From: Streptomyces hilarionis
Lineage (GTDB): Bacteria > Actinomycetota > Actinomycetes > Streptomycetales > Streptomycetaceae
DNA: 54,868 nucleotides
Assembly (NCBI RefSeq): GCF_024539675.1
Contig: NZ_JAHHIT010000068.1
Location: 1-54,868, forward strand
Reading direction: 5' to 3'
The notes beneath the pieces were generated by a model, which saw only the letters and a program-made list of their open reading frames with translations, had not been told where the DNA came from and ran no database searches. Below are positions 29,901 through 37,629 of the stretch, piece after piece. Position 1 is the stretch's first letter. Each line of letters opens with the position of its first letter. The translations under genes and the position numbers were made by a program.

Positions 29901-30805
29901 GCCTCCGCGCCGGCGAGCGCCTTCTCCGCGGCGGCCTTCGCCTCCGCGAGCACCTTGTCCGCCTCGGCCTGCGCCTTGCGCAGTGCCTCCTCGGCCTCGG
30001 ACATGCGCTGCTCGGCGGCGCGGCTGAGCTCACCGGCCTGGCGGCGGGCGGCGTCGGACTCGGTGACCGTGGAGGTGCGCAGCTGCTCGGCGTGGTCGCT
30101 GGCCTCCTGGGCCTGCGTGGAGGCGGCGTTCAGCAGCCGCTCGGCGTCCGTGCGGGCGCGCAGCAGGAGCTGCTCGGCCTCCGCGCGGGCCGTCTCGGCG
30201 TCGGCCTGGAGCCGCTGGCGCGCCTCCGCGGCGACCCGCTCCGCCTCCGCGCGGGCCGTGGCCAGGGCCTGTTCGGCCTCCGCACGCGACTCGTCGAGCA
30301 GCCGGCGGGCCTGCGCCTCGCTGCGGGCGCGCAGCTGTTCGGCCCAGGCCACGTTCTCGTTGACGTGCGACTCGACGTTCTGCCGGCGCTCGGCGAGTTC
30401 CTGGTCGAGCTGCTGGCGGCGGGTGACCGCCTCCTGGTGCAGCTCGGCCTGGAGCCGGGCCGCCTGCTCGGCGTGCTCCTGAAGGATGCGCTGGGTCTGC
30501 GCCCGCACCTGGCTGAGCTCGCGCTCGGCGTCCTGGCGCAGCTGGTCGGCCTGCATCTGCGCGTTGCGCAGCAGCTGTTCGGCCTGGTACCCGAGGTCGC
30601 CGCCGTCGAAGGCGGGCCGGGACATGATGGTGCGACGCGCCTCGTGCAACTTGGCGCGCAGCACCTCGACCTGGTAGCCGAGGTCCTCGGCGTGCTGAAT
30701 CGCCTTTTCCCGCTCGGTCTTCAGCCGCTTCATCTCGGCTTCGAACCGAGTCAGGTGGTCGACGTCAGCCGCCGGTTCCCGCTCCTGGCTCTCGTAGCCC
30801 CGCAC
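26924..30805 (-). CDS. scy: Polarisome scaffold coiled-coil protein Scy
   Basis: Giant coiled-coil protein of 1293 aa that organises the tip-growth complex with DivIVA and FilP. The GTG start gives MRGYESQEREPAADVDHLTRF. Residues 20-75 resemble the DivIVA-type N-terminus. From about 80 to 1270 the protein is a nearly unbroken Glu/Ala/Arg-rich coiled coil with hendecad and 51-residue periodicity known for the Scy family. Short exact tandem repeats occur, for example EAERLQSET at plus 27911-28043. The C-terminus (LEALESFEAPGGAKDGG) is non-helical. The extreme codon bias opens long antisense frames, which are artefacts. The ribosome site is weak. Confidence 0.95.
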   Translation of the reverse strand: MRGYESQEREPAADVDHLTRFEAEMKRLKTEREKAIQHAEDLGYQVEVLRAKLHEARRTIMSRPAFDGGDLGYQAEQLLRNAQMQADQLRQDAERELSQVRAQTQRILQEHAEQAARLQAELHQEAVTRRQQLDQELAERRQNVESHVNENVAWAEQLRARSEAQARRLLDESRAEAEQALATARAEAERVAAEARQRLQADAETARAEAEQLLLRARTDAERLLNAASTQAQEASDHAEQLRTSTVTESDAARRQAGELSRAAEQRMSEAEEALRKAQAEADKVLAEAKAAAEKALAGAEAAKEQRTRTAKEQVARLVSEATKEAETTRADAEQLVADARAEAEKIVAEASEKARTLTAEESATQLSKAAKTAEDVLNKAQEDAQRTTKAAAEEAERIRREAETEADRLRAEAHDIAEELKGSAKDDTKEYRAKTVELQEEARRLRGEAEQLRADAVAEGEKIRAEARKEAVQKIEEAARSAEELLSKAKADADELRQKATSDSEKVRTEAIERATTLRRQAEEVLERTRAEAERSREEAVELAETITSNAEQAARELREESERAVEARHAEAAEELTRLQTEAEARLASAEQALTDAREEAARIRREAAEETDRLRSEAAERIRSLQQQAEAEAERLRNEAASDAAASRAEGEAVAVRLRSEAAAEAERLKSEAQDTADRVRAEAQAAAERLSAEASETLAAAQEEAVRRRREAEELLGSARQEAGQERERAREQSEELLASARKRVEEAQTEAVRLVEEADRRANEMVSAAEQHAQQVRDSVAGLHEQAQEEITGLRSAAEHAADRTRREAEEEADRVRADAYAERERAAEDAGRVRREANEASEAAQELAERTVGEAIAEAERLRSEASAHAQRVRTEVSDAIAQADQDASRTRADARDDANRIRSDAAAQADALIHEARSEAERLQSETLAEAERLQSETVAEAERLRSESVAKAEKLIQDASGDAERLRAEAAETVGSAQAHAERIRAEAERVKTQAAAEADRLMSVAREEADTTLDEARKEANKRRSEAAEQVDTLITETAAEADKLLTEAQQQAQKATADAEAQADSMVGAARSEAERLVSEATVEGNSRVEKARTDADELLVGARRDATAIRERAEELRDRITSEIEALHERARREAAETMRSTGDRCDALIKAAEEQLAKAQAKAKELVSDANSEAGKVRIAAVKKAEGLLKEAEQKKSTLVREAEELKAEAIREARRTVEEGKRELEVLVRRREDINAEISRVQDVLEALESFEAPGGAKDGGVKAGAAIGAPRSGGKSPDG

Positions 30806-30954
30806 TGCGCGGTCCCATCCGTCCCTGGTCGCAAGCTTGCCGAACGAGCTCCGTCCATCCGCCGAACGGGGCTCCCGGGGAATGGTGTCAGATCAACGAC
30901 GGAGCATGGGCTGCTGCCCCGACGCTCGTCCCCCGAAACCCGGACCCCGGCTGC

Positions 30955-30977
30955 GTCCTGCCGCCGTACGGCAGGAC
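30955..30977 (-). terminator. Hairpin downstream of mce
   Basis: GTCCTGCCG pairs perfectly with CGGCAGGAC around CCGTA. It lies about 60 bp beyond the mce stop and upstream of scy. Confidence 0.5.
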
Positions 30978-31037
30978 CGGGTCGCCCCGGTGTGAGCGGC
31001 GACCGAGCCCAACCCTACCGGCCCATATGTACGAGGG

Positions 31038-31478
31038 TCAGTGCTCAGGTGACTCAACAGGGGCCGATGTGACCAGTTCTGTCAGTACTCCGTGGCAATC
31101 CTTGGGGTGCAGGAAGGTGATTCGTGACCCCATGGAGCCGCGTCGGGGCTCTTCGTACAGAACGCGTACGCCCTTGGAGCGGATGTCCTCGGCGTCGCCG
31201 TCCACATCCGCCGTACCGAAAGCGATGTGGTGGACCCCCTCGCCGTTCTTGGCGAGCCACTTGCCGACGGCGGAGTCCTCCCGCGTCGGTTCGAGGAGTT
31301 GCAGGTAGGAGGCGCCTCCGTCGGACGTCTCGTTGATCTTGAGCATGGCCTCGCGCACGCCCTGCTCCTCGTTGACCTCGGAGTGGAACACCTCGAAGCC
31401 GTATGTGGAACGGTAGAACTCGACGGTCGCGTCGAGGTCGTGGCAGGCGATCCCGATGTGGTCGATTCGCGTCAGCAT
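31038..31478 (-). CDS. mce: Methylmalonyl-CoA epimerase
   Basis: Interconverts (2R)- and (2S)-methylmalonyl-CoA in propionate metabolism and in the supply of polyketide extender units. The 146-aa protein has two VOC/glyoxalase-fold repeats. Metal ligands expected for the family are visible: His7 in RIDHIGIA, Gln60 in YLQLLEP, His83/84 in GVHHIAFGT and Glu134 in VLTELV. The ATG lies 151 bp from the divergent thiolase gene. Together with meaB and the adenosyltransferase in this window it belongs to the methylmalonyl-CoA mutase pathway, although the mutase genes are not here. Confidence 0.95.
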   Translation of the reverse strand: MLTRIDHIGIACHDLDATVEFYRSTYGFEVFHSEVNEEQGVREAMLKINETSDGGASYLQLLEPTREDSAVGKWLAKNGEGVHHIAFGTADVDGDAEDIRSKGVRVLYEEPRRGSMGSRITFLHPKDCHGVLTELVTSAPVESPEH

Positions 31479-31540
31479 GATGTCAGTGCAGCGCGCCGGC
31501 GGTGGTTACGCAACGTGCGCGCGATCACACTGACGGCCCG

Positions 31541-31570
31541 ATGACGGCACGGAGTGCCACTCAGTACATT
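31541..31570 (+). promoter_or_regulatory. Putative thiolase promoter with palindrome in spacer
   Basis: ATGACG (31541-31546), an 18-bp spacer and TACATT (31565-31570) resemble a vegetative promoter. The spacer holds the 13-bp palindrome GGCACGGAGTGCC (31546-31558), a possible repressor site. It lies in the mce-thiolase divergent gap. Confidence 0.45.
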
Positions 31571-31629
31571 CGAAGTAAACCCTCGTTCACTCCTCGGCCT
31601 GTGCAGGCCGGTAAGGGGAATCGCAGCTC

Positions 31630-32841
31630 ATGACTGGATCGACTGGCTCCAACGGCACGACCTCGGTGATCGTCGCGGGCGCGCGCACGCCCATGGGACG
31701 GCTGCTGGGCTCCCTCAAGTCCTTCTCCGGAGCCGACCTCGGCGGCTTCGCGATCAAGGCCGCCCTCGACCGTGCGGGCATCGGCGGCGACCAGGTGCAG
31801 TACGTGATCATGGGCCAGGTGTTGCAGGCGGGCGCGGGCCAGATCCCGGCCCGGCAGGCAGCGGTCAAGGCCGGCATCCCGATGAACGTCCCCGCGCTCA
31901 CCGTCAACAAGGTGTGTCTGTCGGGCCTGGACGCCATCGCGCTCGCGGACCAGCTGATCCGCGCGGGTGAGTTCGACATCGTGGTGGCGGGCGGCCAGGA
32001 GTCCATGACCAACGCCCCCCACCTGCTGCCGAAGTCCCGCGAGGGCTTCAAGTACGGTGCGATCGAGATGCTCGACGCGATGGCCCACGACGGGCTCACC
32101 GACGCCTTCGAGAACATCGCGATGGGCGAGTCGACCGAGAAGCACAACACCCGCCTCGGGATCGCGCGTCCCGAGCAGGACGAGATCGCCGCGCTGAGCC
32201 ATCAGAGGGCCGCCGCCGCGCAGAAGAACGGCGTCTTCGAGGCGGAGATCACCCCGGTCGAGATCCCGCAGCGCAAGGGCGAGCCGGTCGTCTTCAGCAA
32301 GGACGAGGGCATCCGCGCCGACACCACCGCCGAGTCCCTCGGCAAGCTCCGTCCGGCCTTCGCCAAGGACGGCACGATCACCGCGGGCTCCTCCTCGCAG
32401 ATCTCCGACGGCGCGGCGGCCGTGGTCGTGATGAGCAAGGCCAAGGCGCAGGAGCTCGGCCTGGAGTGGATCGCCGAGATCGGCGCCCACGGCAACGTGG
32501 CCGGCCCGGACAACTCGCTCCAGTCCCAGCCGTCGAACGCCATCCTGCACGCCCTGAAGAAGGACGGCCTGGAGGTGTCCGACCTCGACCTGATCGAGAT
32601 CAACGAGGCCTTCGCCGCCGTCGCGGTGCAGTCAATGAAGGACCTCGGCGTGTCCACGGAAAAGGTGAACGTCAACGGCGGCGCCATCGCCCTGGGCCAC
32701 CCGATCGGCATGTCCGGCGCCCGGCTCGTCCTGCACCTGGCGCTGGAGCTCAAGCGCCGGGGCGGCGGCGTCGGCGCGGCCGCGCTGTGCGGCGGGGGCG
32801 GTCAGGGCGACGCGCTGATCGTCCGGGTGCCCAAGGCCTGA
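31630..32841 (+). CDS. Acetyl-CoA acetyltransferase (thiolase)
   Basis: Condenses two acetyl-CoA to acetoacetyl-CoA or carries out the reverse thiolysis. The 403-aa protein has the nucleophilic Cys96 in NKVCLSG, the conserved ESMTNAPH segment, His357 in ALGHPIG and the second Cys387 in CGGGGQGDA. ATG 31630 follows AAGGGGA at a slightly long distance. It starts a short operon with meaB. Its product could also feed the ethylmalonyl-CoA pathway, linking it to the methylmalonyl-CoA functions beside it (inference). Confidence 0.94.
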   Translation: MTGSTGSNGTTSVIVAGARTPMGRLLGSLKSFSGADLGGFAIKAALDRAGIGGDQVQYVIMGQVLQAGAGQIPARQAAVKAGIPMNVPALTVNKVCLSGLDAIALADQLIRAGEFDIVVAGGQESMTNAPHLLPKSREGFKYGAIEMLDAMAHDGLTDAFENIAMGESTEKHNTRLGIARPEQDEIAALSHQRAAAAQKNGVFEAEITPVEIPQRKGEPVVFSKDEGIRADTTAESLGKLRPAFAKDGTITAGSSSQISDGAAAVVVMSKAKAQELGLEWIAEIGAHGNVAGPDNSLQSQPSNAILHALKKDGLEVSDLDLIEINEAFAAVAVQSMKDLGVSTEKVNVNGGAIALGHPIGMSGARLVLHLALELKRRGGGVGAAALCGGGGQGDALIVRVPKA

Positions 32842-32906
32842 GAACGCCGCGGAGCGGCCCCGGCCGCGCACGCGTGCGGAGTCGAACGGAGCTGAACGGA
32901 GCTGTG

Positions 32907-33863
32907 ATGCAGGACGTCTCCTCGCTGGCCGCGCAGGCCAGGGAAGGCCGGCCCCGGGCCGTGGCCCGGCTGATCTCGCTGGTCGAGGGGGCGTCCCCGC
33001 AGCTCAGGGAGGTCATGGCGACGCTGGCCCCGCTCACCGGCAACGCCTACGTGGTGGGCCTGACCGGTTCGCCGGGCGTGGGCAAGTCGACCACGACCTC
33101 CGCGCTGGTCACCGCCTACCGCAGGCAGGGCAGGCGGGTCGGCGTGCTGGCCGTCGACCCGTCGTCGCCGTTCTCCGGCGGCGCGCTGCTCGGCGACCGC
33201 GTGCGGATGTCCGAGCACGCCAGCGACCCCGGCGTGTACATCCGCTCCATGGCCACCCGGGGCCACCTGGGCGGTCTCGCCTGGGCCGCCCCGCAGGCGA
33301 TCCGCGTGCTGGACGCGGCGGGCTGCGACGTGATCCTGGTCGAGACGGTCGGCGTCGGCCAGTCGGAGGTCGAGATCGCCTCCCAGGCGGACACCAGCGT
33401 GGTGCTGCTCGCCCCGGGCATGGGCGACGGCATCCAGGCCGCCAAGGCCGGGATCCTGGAGATCGGCGACGTGTACGTGGTCAACAAGGCGGACCGCGAC
33501 GGGGCGGACGCCACCGCGCGGGAGCTGAACCACATGCTCGGTCTCGGCGAGTCCCGCGCTCCCGGGGACTGGCGGCCGCCCATCGTGAAGACCGTCGCCT
33601 CGCGCGCCGAGGGCGTCGACGACGTCGTCCAGGCGCTGGAGAAGCACCGTGCCTGGATGGAGGAGCGCGGCGTCCTCGCCGAGCGGCGCCGCTCCCGGGC
33701 GGCCCGCGAGGTCGAGACGATCGCCGTGACGGCGCTGCGCGAGCGCATCGGCGACCTGCACGGCGACCGTCGGCTGAGCGCGCTCGCCGACCGCATCGTC
33801 ACCGGCACGCTGGACCCCTACCGCGCGGCGGACGAGCTGGTGGCGGGCCTCACCGAGGCCTGA
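32907..33863 (+). CDS. meaB: GTPase MeaB, methylmalonyl-CoA mutase chaperone
   Basis: G3E-type GTPase that loads and protects adenosylcobalamin on methylmalonyl-CoA mutase (ArgK/MeaB family). The protein is 318 aa from ATG 32907, with GGAG at 32898-32901 as ribosome site. Walker A is GSPGVGKS (54-61). The conserved segments VDPSSPFSGGALLGDRVRM and VETVGVGQSEVE (Walker B/switch) follow, and NKADRDGA gives guanine specificity. A helical C-terminal dimerisation region closes it. It is 65 bp after the thiolase stop. Confidence 0.95.
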   Translation: MQDVSSLAAQAREGRPRAVARLISLVEGASPQLREVMATLAPLTGNAYVVGLTGSPGVGKSTTTSALVTAYRRQGRRVGVLAVDPSSPFSGGALLGDRVRMSEHASDPGVYIRSMATRGHLGGLAWAAPQAIRVLDAAGCDVILVETVGVGQSEVEIASQADTSVVLLAPGMGDGIQAAKAGILEIGDVYVVNKADRDGADATARELNHMLGLGESRAPGDWRPPIVKTVASRAEGVDDVVQALEKHRAWMEERGVLAERRRSRAAREVETIAVTALRERIGDLHGDRRLSALADRIVTGTLDPYRAADELVAGLTEA

Positions 33864-33957
33864 GACCGCGGGGCCCGCGGCCCACCGGCCCCCGGCCCGG
33901 GCGCAGGGGCGGCAGGATCGCGGGGCGGCGTCGGCGGCCCCCCTTGGACGGGACGTC

Positions 33958-34000
33958 GGACGGGAAGGCGGAGCCCGGTTCGGGCTCCGCCTTCCCGTCC
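33958..34000. terminator. Bidirectional terminator between meaB and marR
   Basis: A 19-bp perfect stem (33958-33976 with 33982-34000) surrounds the loop GGTTC. It lies between convergent genes, 20 bp from the MarR stop codon. Confidence 0.88.
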
Positions 34001-34019
34001 ATGTGCCGAGGAGAGCCGG

Positions 34020-34496
34020 CTACGGCCGTCCCCGGTGCCCGCGGAGGTGTTCCGCCACGGGCTTGAGGGCCTTGGAGAGCTCGCCCAGGGCCTCGGGGGA
34101 GAGCAGGTCGATGAAGTGCCGCCGCACGGAGTCCACATGGTGCGGCGAGACCTTCTGCATCGTCTCCATGCCCTGCTCGGTCAGGACCGCGTACAGGCCG
34201 CGGCGGTCCGACTCGCAGTTCTCACGGCGCACCAGGTCCGCGTTCTCCATGCGGGTGATCTGGTGCGAGAGGCGGCTCTTGGACTGGAGGGTGGCGGACG
34301 CGAGGTCGCTCATCCGCATCCGGAGGCCCTCCGACTCGGAGAGGTTCACCAGGATCTCGTAGTCGTTCATGGTCAGGCCGAACGGCTGCAGGTCTTTTTC
34401 GAGCTGGTACGTCAACAGCCTGTTGACCTCCAGATGGGTGCGCCAGGCGCACTGCTCCGCATCGGTCAGCCATCGAGTGGCCGTTTCGGTCTCCAT
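34020..34496 (-). CDS. MarR-family transcriptional regulator
   Basis: Winged-helix regulator of 158 aa. The dimerisation helices flank a wHTH with LTMNDYEILVNLSESEGLRMRMSDLAS and recognition helix SKSRLSHQITRME, then the wing ENCESDRRGLYAVLT. The start ATG 34496 is followed upstream by an AT-rich stretch (34497-34535), unusual for this genome, that should hold its promoter. It stands alone between meaB and the AIM24 cluster; ligand unknown. Confidence 0.9.
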   Translation of the reverse strand: METETATRWLTDAEQCAWRTHLEVNRLLTYQLEKDLQPFGLTMNDYEILVNLSESEGLRMRMSDLASATLQSKSRLSHQITRMENADLVRRENCESDRRGLYAVLTEQGMETMQKVSPHHVDSVRRHFIDLLSPEALGELSKALKPVAEHLRGHRGRP

Positions 34497-34588
34497 AAAT
34501 GAAGTCTACCTAAAATGTTGAAAGGCGAACTAGTGAGGGCGGTGTGACGGTGCGCACGCGTTCGATGTCACACTCCGCAGACTACCGC

Positions 34589-35401
34589 TCACAGCCCGAA
34601 GCGACGCTGGAGGTCCCCCAGCTGTCCGGGAAGGCGCGGTGCGCCGGATTGCGTTCCGGGGCCGCCGTGCCCACCCGCGCCCGCGCCGGAACCGGGCACT
34701 CCCGGCTCGTGCGGGACCGCCCCCGTGGCCTGCTCCGCCATCAGGATCTCGGTCGACTGAAGCAGCACCGTCCCGGCGCCCACGAACTCGAACTGATGCT
34801 CCTCGCCGGAAGCCCCGCCGAGGCCCGTCAGTGCACGTAGACCGCCCATCACGCCCGTCATGTACCCGTGGTCGTAGTGATGGCACGGAGAGGGGCAGTC
34901 GGCCCACCCCACGAGCGCCTGGGGGTCCACCCGGAGGGGAGGTTCCATGAACACCACCGGACCGTTTGACGCGGCGACGAACTTTCCGGTTCCGATCAGC
35001 GTGAGGAATCCCGGCACGATCGACTGCTTGAGCGACAGACTTGGCTGAAAAGCGAGCAGATTGCCCGAGCGAATGGTCAGGTTGCCGTCGTCCAGGTCGT
35101 ACGAGTTCACGTCGAAGGCCCGGTCGGCGAGGAGCATCTTGCCCGAGCCCTCCGCCACGACCCAGTCGCTCGCGTGCAGAGGCGAATGGAAGGAAGTGCG
35201 CACCAGACGGTCCAGCCGGCCGTGTCCGACGCCGTTGAAGTCGATCGACCCGTAGTAGGCGATCATCTTCCCCTTCTGGAGGAACCACTGGCTCCCCTTG
35301 AGCTCCACGCAGAAGGTGTAGCTGTTCACGTTGTCGTCGACCGGCAGGGTCATGGGGTCGTAGACCGTCGGGCCGCCGCCCGGAGCCCCGTGCATGCTCA
35401 C
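34589..35401 (-). CDS. AIM24-family protein, third gene of cassette
   Basis: Member of the AIM24/TIGR00266 family (beta-helical proteins of unknown function, named after a yeast mitochondrial protein). It is 270 aa, the longest of the three. Family-like segments are WFLQKGKMIAYYGSIDF, VEGSGK-type AEGSGKMLLADRAFDV and RVDPQALVGW. About 45 C-terminal residues are Gly/Pro-rich and non-conserved. The GTG start at 35401 overlaps the preceding stop (GTGA) and has GGAGGAG upstream. Translationally coupled. Confidence 0.85.
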   Translation of the reverse strand: MSMHGAPGGGPTVYDPMTLPVDDNVNSYTFCVELKGSQWFLQKGKMIAYYGSIDFNGVGHGRLDRLVRTSFHSPLHASDWVVAEGSGKMLLADRAFDVNSYDLDDGNLTIRSGNLLAFQPSLSLKQSIVPGFLTLIGTGKFVAASNGPVVFMEPPLRVDPQALVGWADCPSPCHHYDHGYMTGVMGGLRALTGLGGASGEEHQFEFVGAGTVLLQSTEILMAEQATGAVPHEPGVPGSGAGAGGHGGPGTQSGAPRLPGQLGDLQRRFGL

Positions 35402-36048
35402 AGCTTCTCCTCCGACGCCTGGACGAACACCGCACCGCTGCCGCTGAGCTCCAGCTGGAACGCCTCGCCGGAGCCGCGCCCCACCATGTCCCGCCAGCCG
35501 AGCGCGGTCGACAGCTTGTTGCGGACGTCGCCGTGGTGGGCGACGTAGGCCTGGGGGTCGACGTGGACCGGGCGCTGCGGGGTGATCGGGACCTCGAAGA
35601 CCCCGCCGTGGGCCATCACGGCGACGGCCCCCTGCCCCTTGAGGGTGGTGGTGAACAGCCCCTGCCCGCTGACCTGGCCGCGGACCATGCCCATGACCCC
35701 GCCCTGCGAGCCCAGGAACATCGTGCCCTGCTGGAGCGTGCCCTCGAAGGCGAGGAGCCGGTCCGCCTCGACGTACAGCGTGTCGCCGGTGAGCCGGATG
35801 ACCTGGACGTGGTGGCCGCCGTGCCCGAAGAGGACCGTGCCGCTGCCCTCGACGGTCATCAGCGGGGTGTCCTCGTTCGCGAGCCGCCTGCCGATCATGG
35901 ACATCACCCCGCCCTGGCCGCCCTGGACGTTGGGCGTGAACGACACCTCGCCGCGGTACGCGAGCATCGCGCCGCGCTGGCTGTAGAGCCGCTGCCCCGG
36001 GACGACGGTCGCCTCGACGATCTTGGAGTTGATCTCACGGAACGTCAT
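35398..36048 (-). CDS. AIM24-family protein, second gene of cassette
   Basis: 216 aa of beta-rich AIM24 fold. Recognisable segments are SQRGAMLAYRGEVSF, VEGSGTVLFGHGGHH, LYVEADRLLAFE and PVHVDPQAYVAHHGDV. ATG 36048 is chosen because GGGGGA lies about 8 nt upstream; ATG 36057, overlapping the previous stop, has no spacing to that site. Both neighbours are paralogues, and the gene is coupled to them by overlaps or near overlaps. Function unknown. Confidence 0.87.
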   Translation of the reverse strand: MTFREINSKIVEATVVPGQRLYSQRGAMLAYRGEVSFTPNVQGGQGGVMSMIGRRLANEDTPLMTVEGSGTVLFGHGGHHVQVIRLTGDTLYVEADRLLAFEGTLQQGTMFLGSQGGVMGMVRGQVSGQGLFTTTLKGQGAVAVMAHGGVFEVPITPQRPVHVDPQAYVAHHGDVRNKLSTALGWRDMVGRGSGEAFQLELSGSGAVFVQASEEKL

Positions 36049-36049
36049 G

Positions 36050-36688
36050 TCACACATCCCCCGCGATCGTGTTGCGCTCGCTCGGCTGGACGTACACCAG
36101 GCCGTTCCCCTCGAAGCGGATCTGGAAGGCCTCGCCGCCGCCCTCGCCCATGAAGGTGCGGAACGTCACACCGGACTGGAAGGACTGCCGGACGTCGCCC
36201 TGATGCGCGATGTACGCCCCGGGGTCGACCGTCAGCGGGTACTGCGGGCTGACCCGCAGCACCACGGCCGGGCCGTCCGAGGTGATCGCGGCCTGGCCGT
36301 GCCCCTCGACGGTCGTCGTGAACAGTCCGTTGCCCTGGGTCGCGCCCCGCAGCCCCGTGAAGCTCGTCCCCGTCCGCAGGCCGGCGTCGGTCGCGAGCAG
36401 GTTGCTCGACTCGACGTAGAGCTTGTCGCCCTGGAGCTGGACGAGGTTGATCTCGGACGCGCGGTCGGCGAACCAGCACGTGCCCTGCCCCCTCACCTCC
36501 ATCACGGTCATCTGCTCGCCGGTGAGCCGCCGGGTCACCATGCCCCGGATGCCCTCGCCGCCGCCGCTGAGCTTCTTGAAGGCCATCTGCCCGTCGTACG
36601 CGACCATCGAGCCGTTCTTCGCCTTCACGGCGTCCCCGGTCATGTCGACGGCGAGCACCTTGCTGCCTTGGAGTCGAAACATCGCCAC
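36050..36688 (-). CDS. AIM24-family protein, first gene of cassette
   Basis: About 212 aa of the AIM24 family with KNGSMVAYDGQMAFKK, VRGQGTCWFADRASE, LYVESSNLLATD and PLTVDPGAYIAHQGDV. I favour the GTG at 36688: a -10 box TACCTT ends 6 nt before it and there is no ribosome site, which suggests a leaderless mRNA starting at that codon. ATG 36682 (MFRLQGSK) is the alternative and would be the usual database choice. The stop lies two bases past the preferred start of the second gene. The three paralogues probably form one transcript and may assemble together (inference). Confidence 0.86.
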   Translation of the reverse strand: MAMFRLQGSKVLAVDMTGDAVKAKNGSMVAYDGQMAFKKLSGGGEGIRGMVTRRLTGEQMTVMEVRGQGTCWFADRASEINLVQLQGDKLYVESSNLLATDAGLRTGTSFTGLRGATQGNGLFTTTVEGHGQAAITSDGPAVVLRVSPQYPLTVDPGAYIAHQGDVRQSFQSGVTFRTFMGEGGGEAFQIRFEGNGLVYVQPSERNTIAGDV

Positions 36689-36732
36689 GCTGGGAAGGTA
36701 TCCGCCACCCGGGTGCGCACAACAGCACCCGG
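36689..36732 (-). promoter_or_regulatory. Putative leaderless promoter and operator of the AIM24 cassette
   Basis: On the minus strand, TTGTGC (plus 36717-36722), a 16-bp spacer and TACCTT (plus 36695-36700) place the transcription start at or next to the GTG at 36688. The inverted repeat CCGGGTGC / GCACCCGG (36709-36716 and 36725-36732) straddles the -35 box, as expected for a repressor site. Confidence 0.5.
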
Positions 36733-36859
36733 AGGTGGAGAACGACCCTGAACACACCCTTAGGGGGACCGTTTGCCACAATGGACGAACGCTTGTGCGT
36801 GCATTCACAAACGCTGTGCCCCGACGCCCTGCTCCCGTACCTCCCCCCGAAGGTGACCC

Positions 36860-37204
36860 GTGGACCTGAAGACCGCCTCCGCCCTCCGCCGACTGCGTCT
36901 GGTCTCGGCCCCCGAGGCCGTGTCCTTTCTCCTGCTGCTGGTGTGCTCCGTGCTGAAGCGGACCACCGACTTCAACGCGGTGCCCGTGATGGGCATGGTC
37001 CACGGCGTGCTGTTCGTCCTCTACGTGCTCTTCTGGGCGGACGCCTGGAACCGCGCCAGGTGGTCCCTGAGGACCGCGGCCCTCTACTTCGTCCTCTCCG
37101 TCCTGCCCACCGGCGGCTTCTTCGCCGAGCGCAGGCTGCGCCGCGAGGCCGAGGACGCGGTCATCGCCTCCCGCGCCCGCAAGGAAGGCGTGGTGAACGC
37201 GTGA
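36860..37204 (+). CDS. DUF3817 membrane protein, copy 1
   Basis: Small membrane protein of 114 aa with three hydrophobic helices (about residues 18-35, 45-62 and 68-88). The family motif region MVHGVLFVLYVLFWADAWNRARW and the PTGGFFAERRLRRE loop are present. The C-terminus is charged. The GTG start at 36860 has GAAGGTGA upstream. Its stop overlaps the next gene by 4 bp. A second family member lies at 41572. Function unknown. Confidence 0.85.
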   Translation: MDLKTASALRRLRLVSAPEAVSFLLLLVCSVLKRTTDFNAVPVMGMVHGVLFVLYVLFWADAWNRARWSLRTAALYFVLSVLPTGGFFAERRLRREAEDAVIASRARKEGVVNA

Positions 37205-37494
37205 TCGTCGCCTTCTCGGTCACCCCGCTGGGCGTCGGCGAGGACGTCGGCGAGTATGTCGCCGACGCCGTCCGCGTCGTCCGCGAGTCGGGCCTGCCGA
37301 ACCGCACCGACGCCATGTTCACCTCCGTCGAGGGCGAGTGGGACGAGGTGATGGACGTCGTCAGGCGCGCCGTGGCCGCCGTCGAGGCACGAGCCCCCCG
37401 GGTCTCCCTGGTCCTGAAGGCGGACATCCGTCCCGGCGTGAGCGACGGCCTGACCTCGAAGGTGGCGACCGTGGAACGGCACCTGGCCCCGTAG
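37201..37494 (+). CDS. MTH1187/DUF77-family thiamine-binding-like protein
   Basis: 97-aa ferredoxin-like protein starting at a GTG that overlaps the DUF3817 stop (GTGA). The N-terminal strand IVAFSVTPLGVGEDVGEYVADAV and the segment FTSVEGEWDEVMDVVRRA are typical of the MTH1187/YqgV family, some of which bind thiamine or a related small molecule and are thought to act as sensors or carriers. Coupling to a DUF3817 membrane protein hints that the two work together; that is inference. Confidence 0.85.
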   Translation: MIVAFSVTPLGVGEDVGEYVADAVRVVRESGLPNRTDAMFTSVEGEWDEVMDVVRRAVAAVEARAPRVSLVLKADIRPGVSDGLTSKVATVERHLAP

Positions 37495-37629
37495 CCGCCC
37501 CGGACACCCGTCCGCCCGGTCACCCGAACGGCTACGGAGAGGCGGGGTTGCCGCCCGGACCGCATGGCTAGTGTCTCCCCGGTCGATCATGTTCCGCGCG
37601 TCGGCGCGGCGCCTGAAGGGGAGTGTGCG

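Noticed and set aside
27389..31072. 1227-aa plus-strand frame opposite scy
   Set aside because: It is the antisense of a repetitive coiled-coil gene and reads as Leu/Gly/Arg repeats; codon bias explains the absence of stops.
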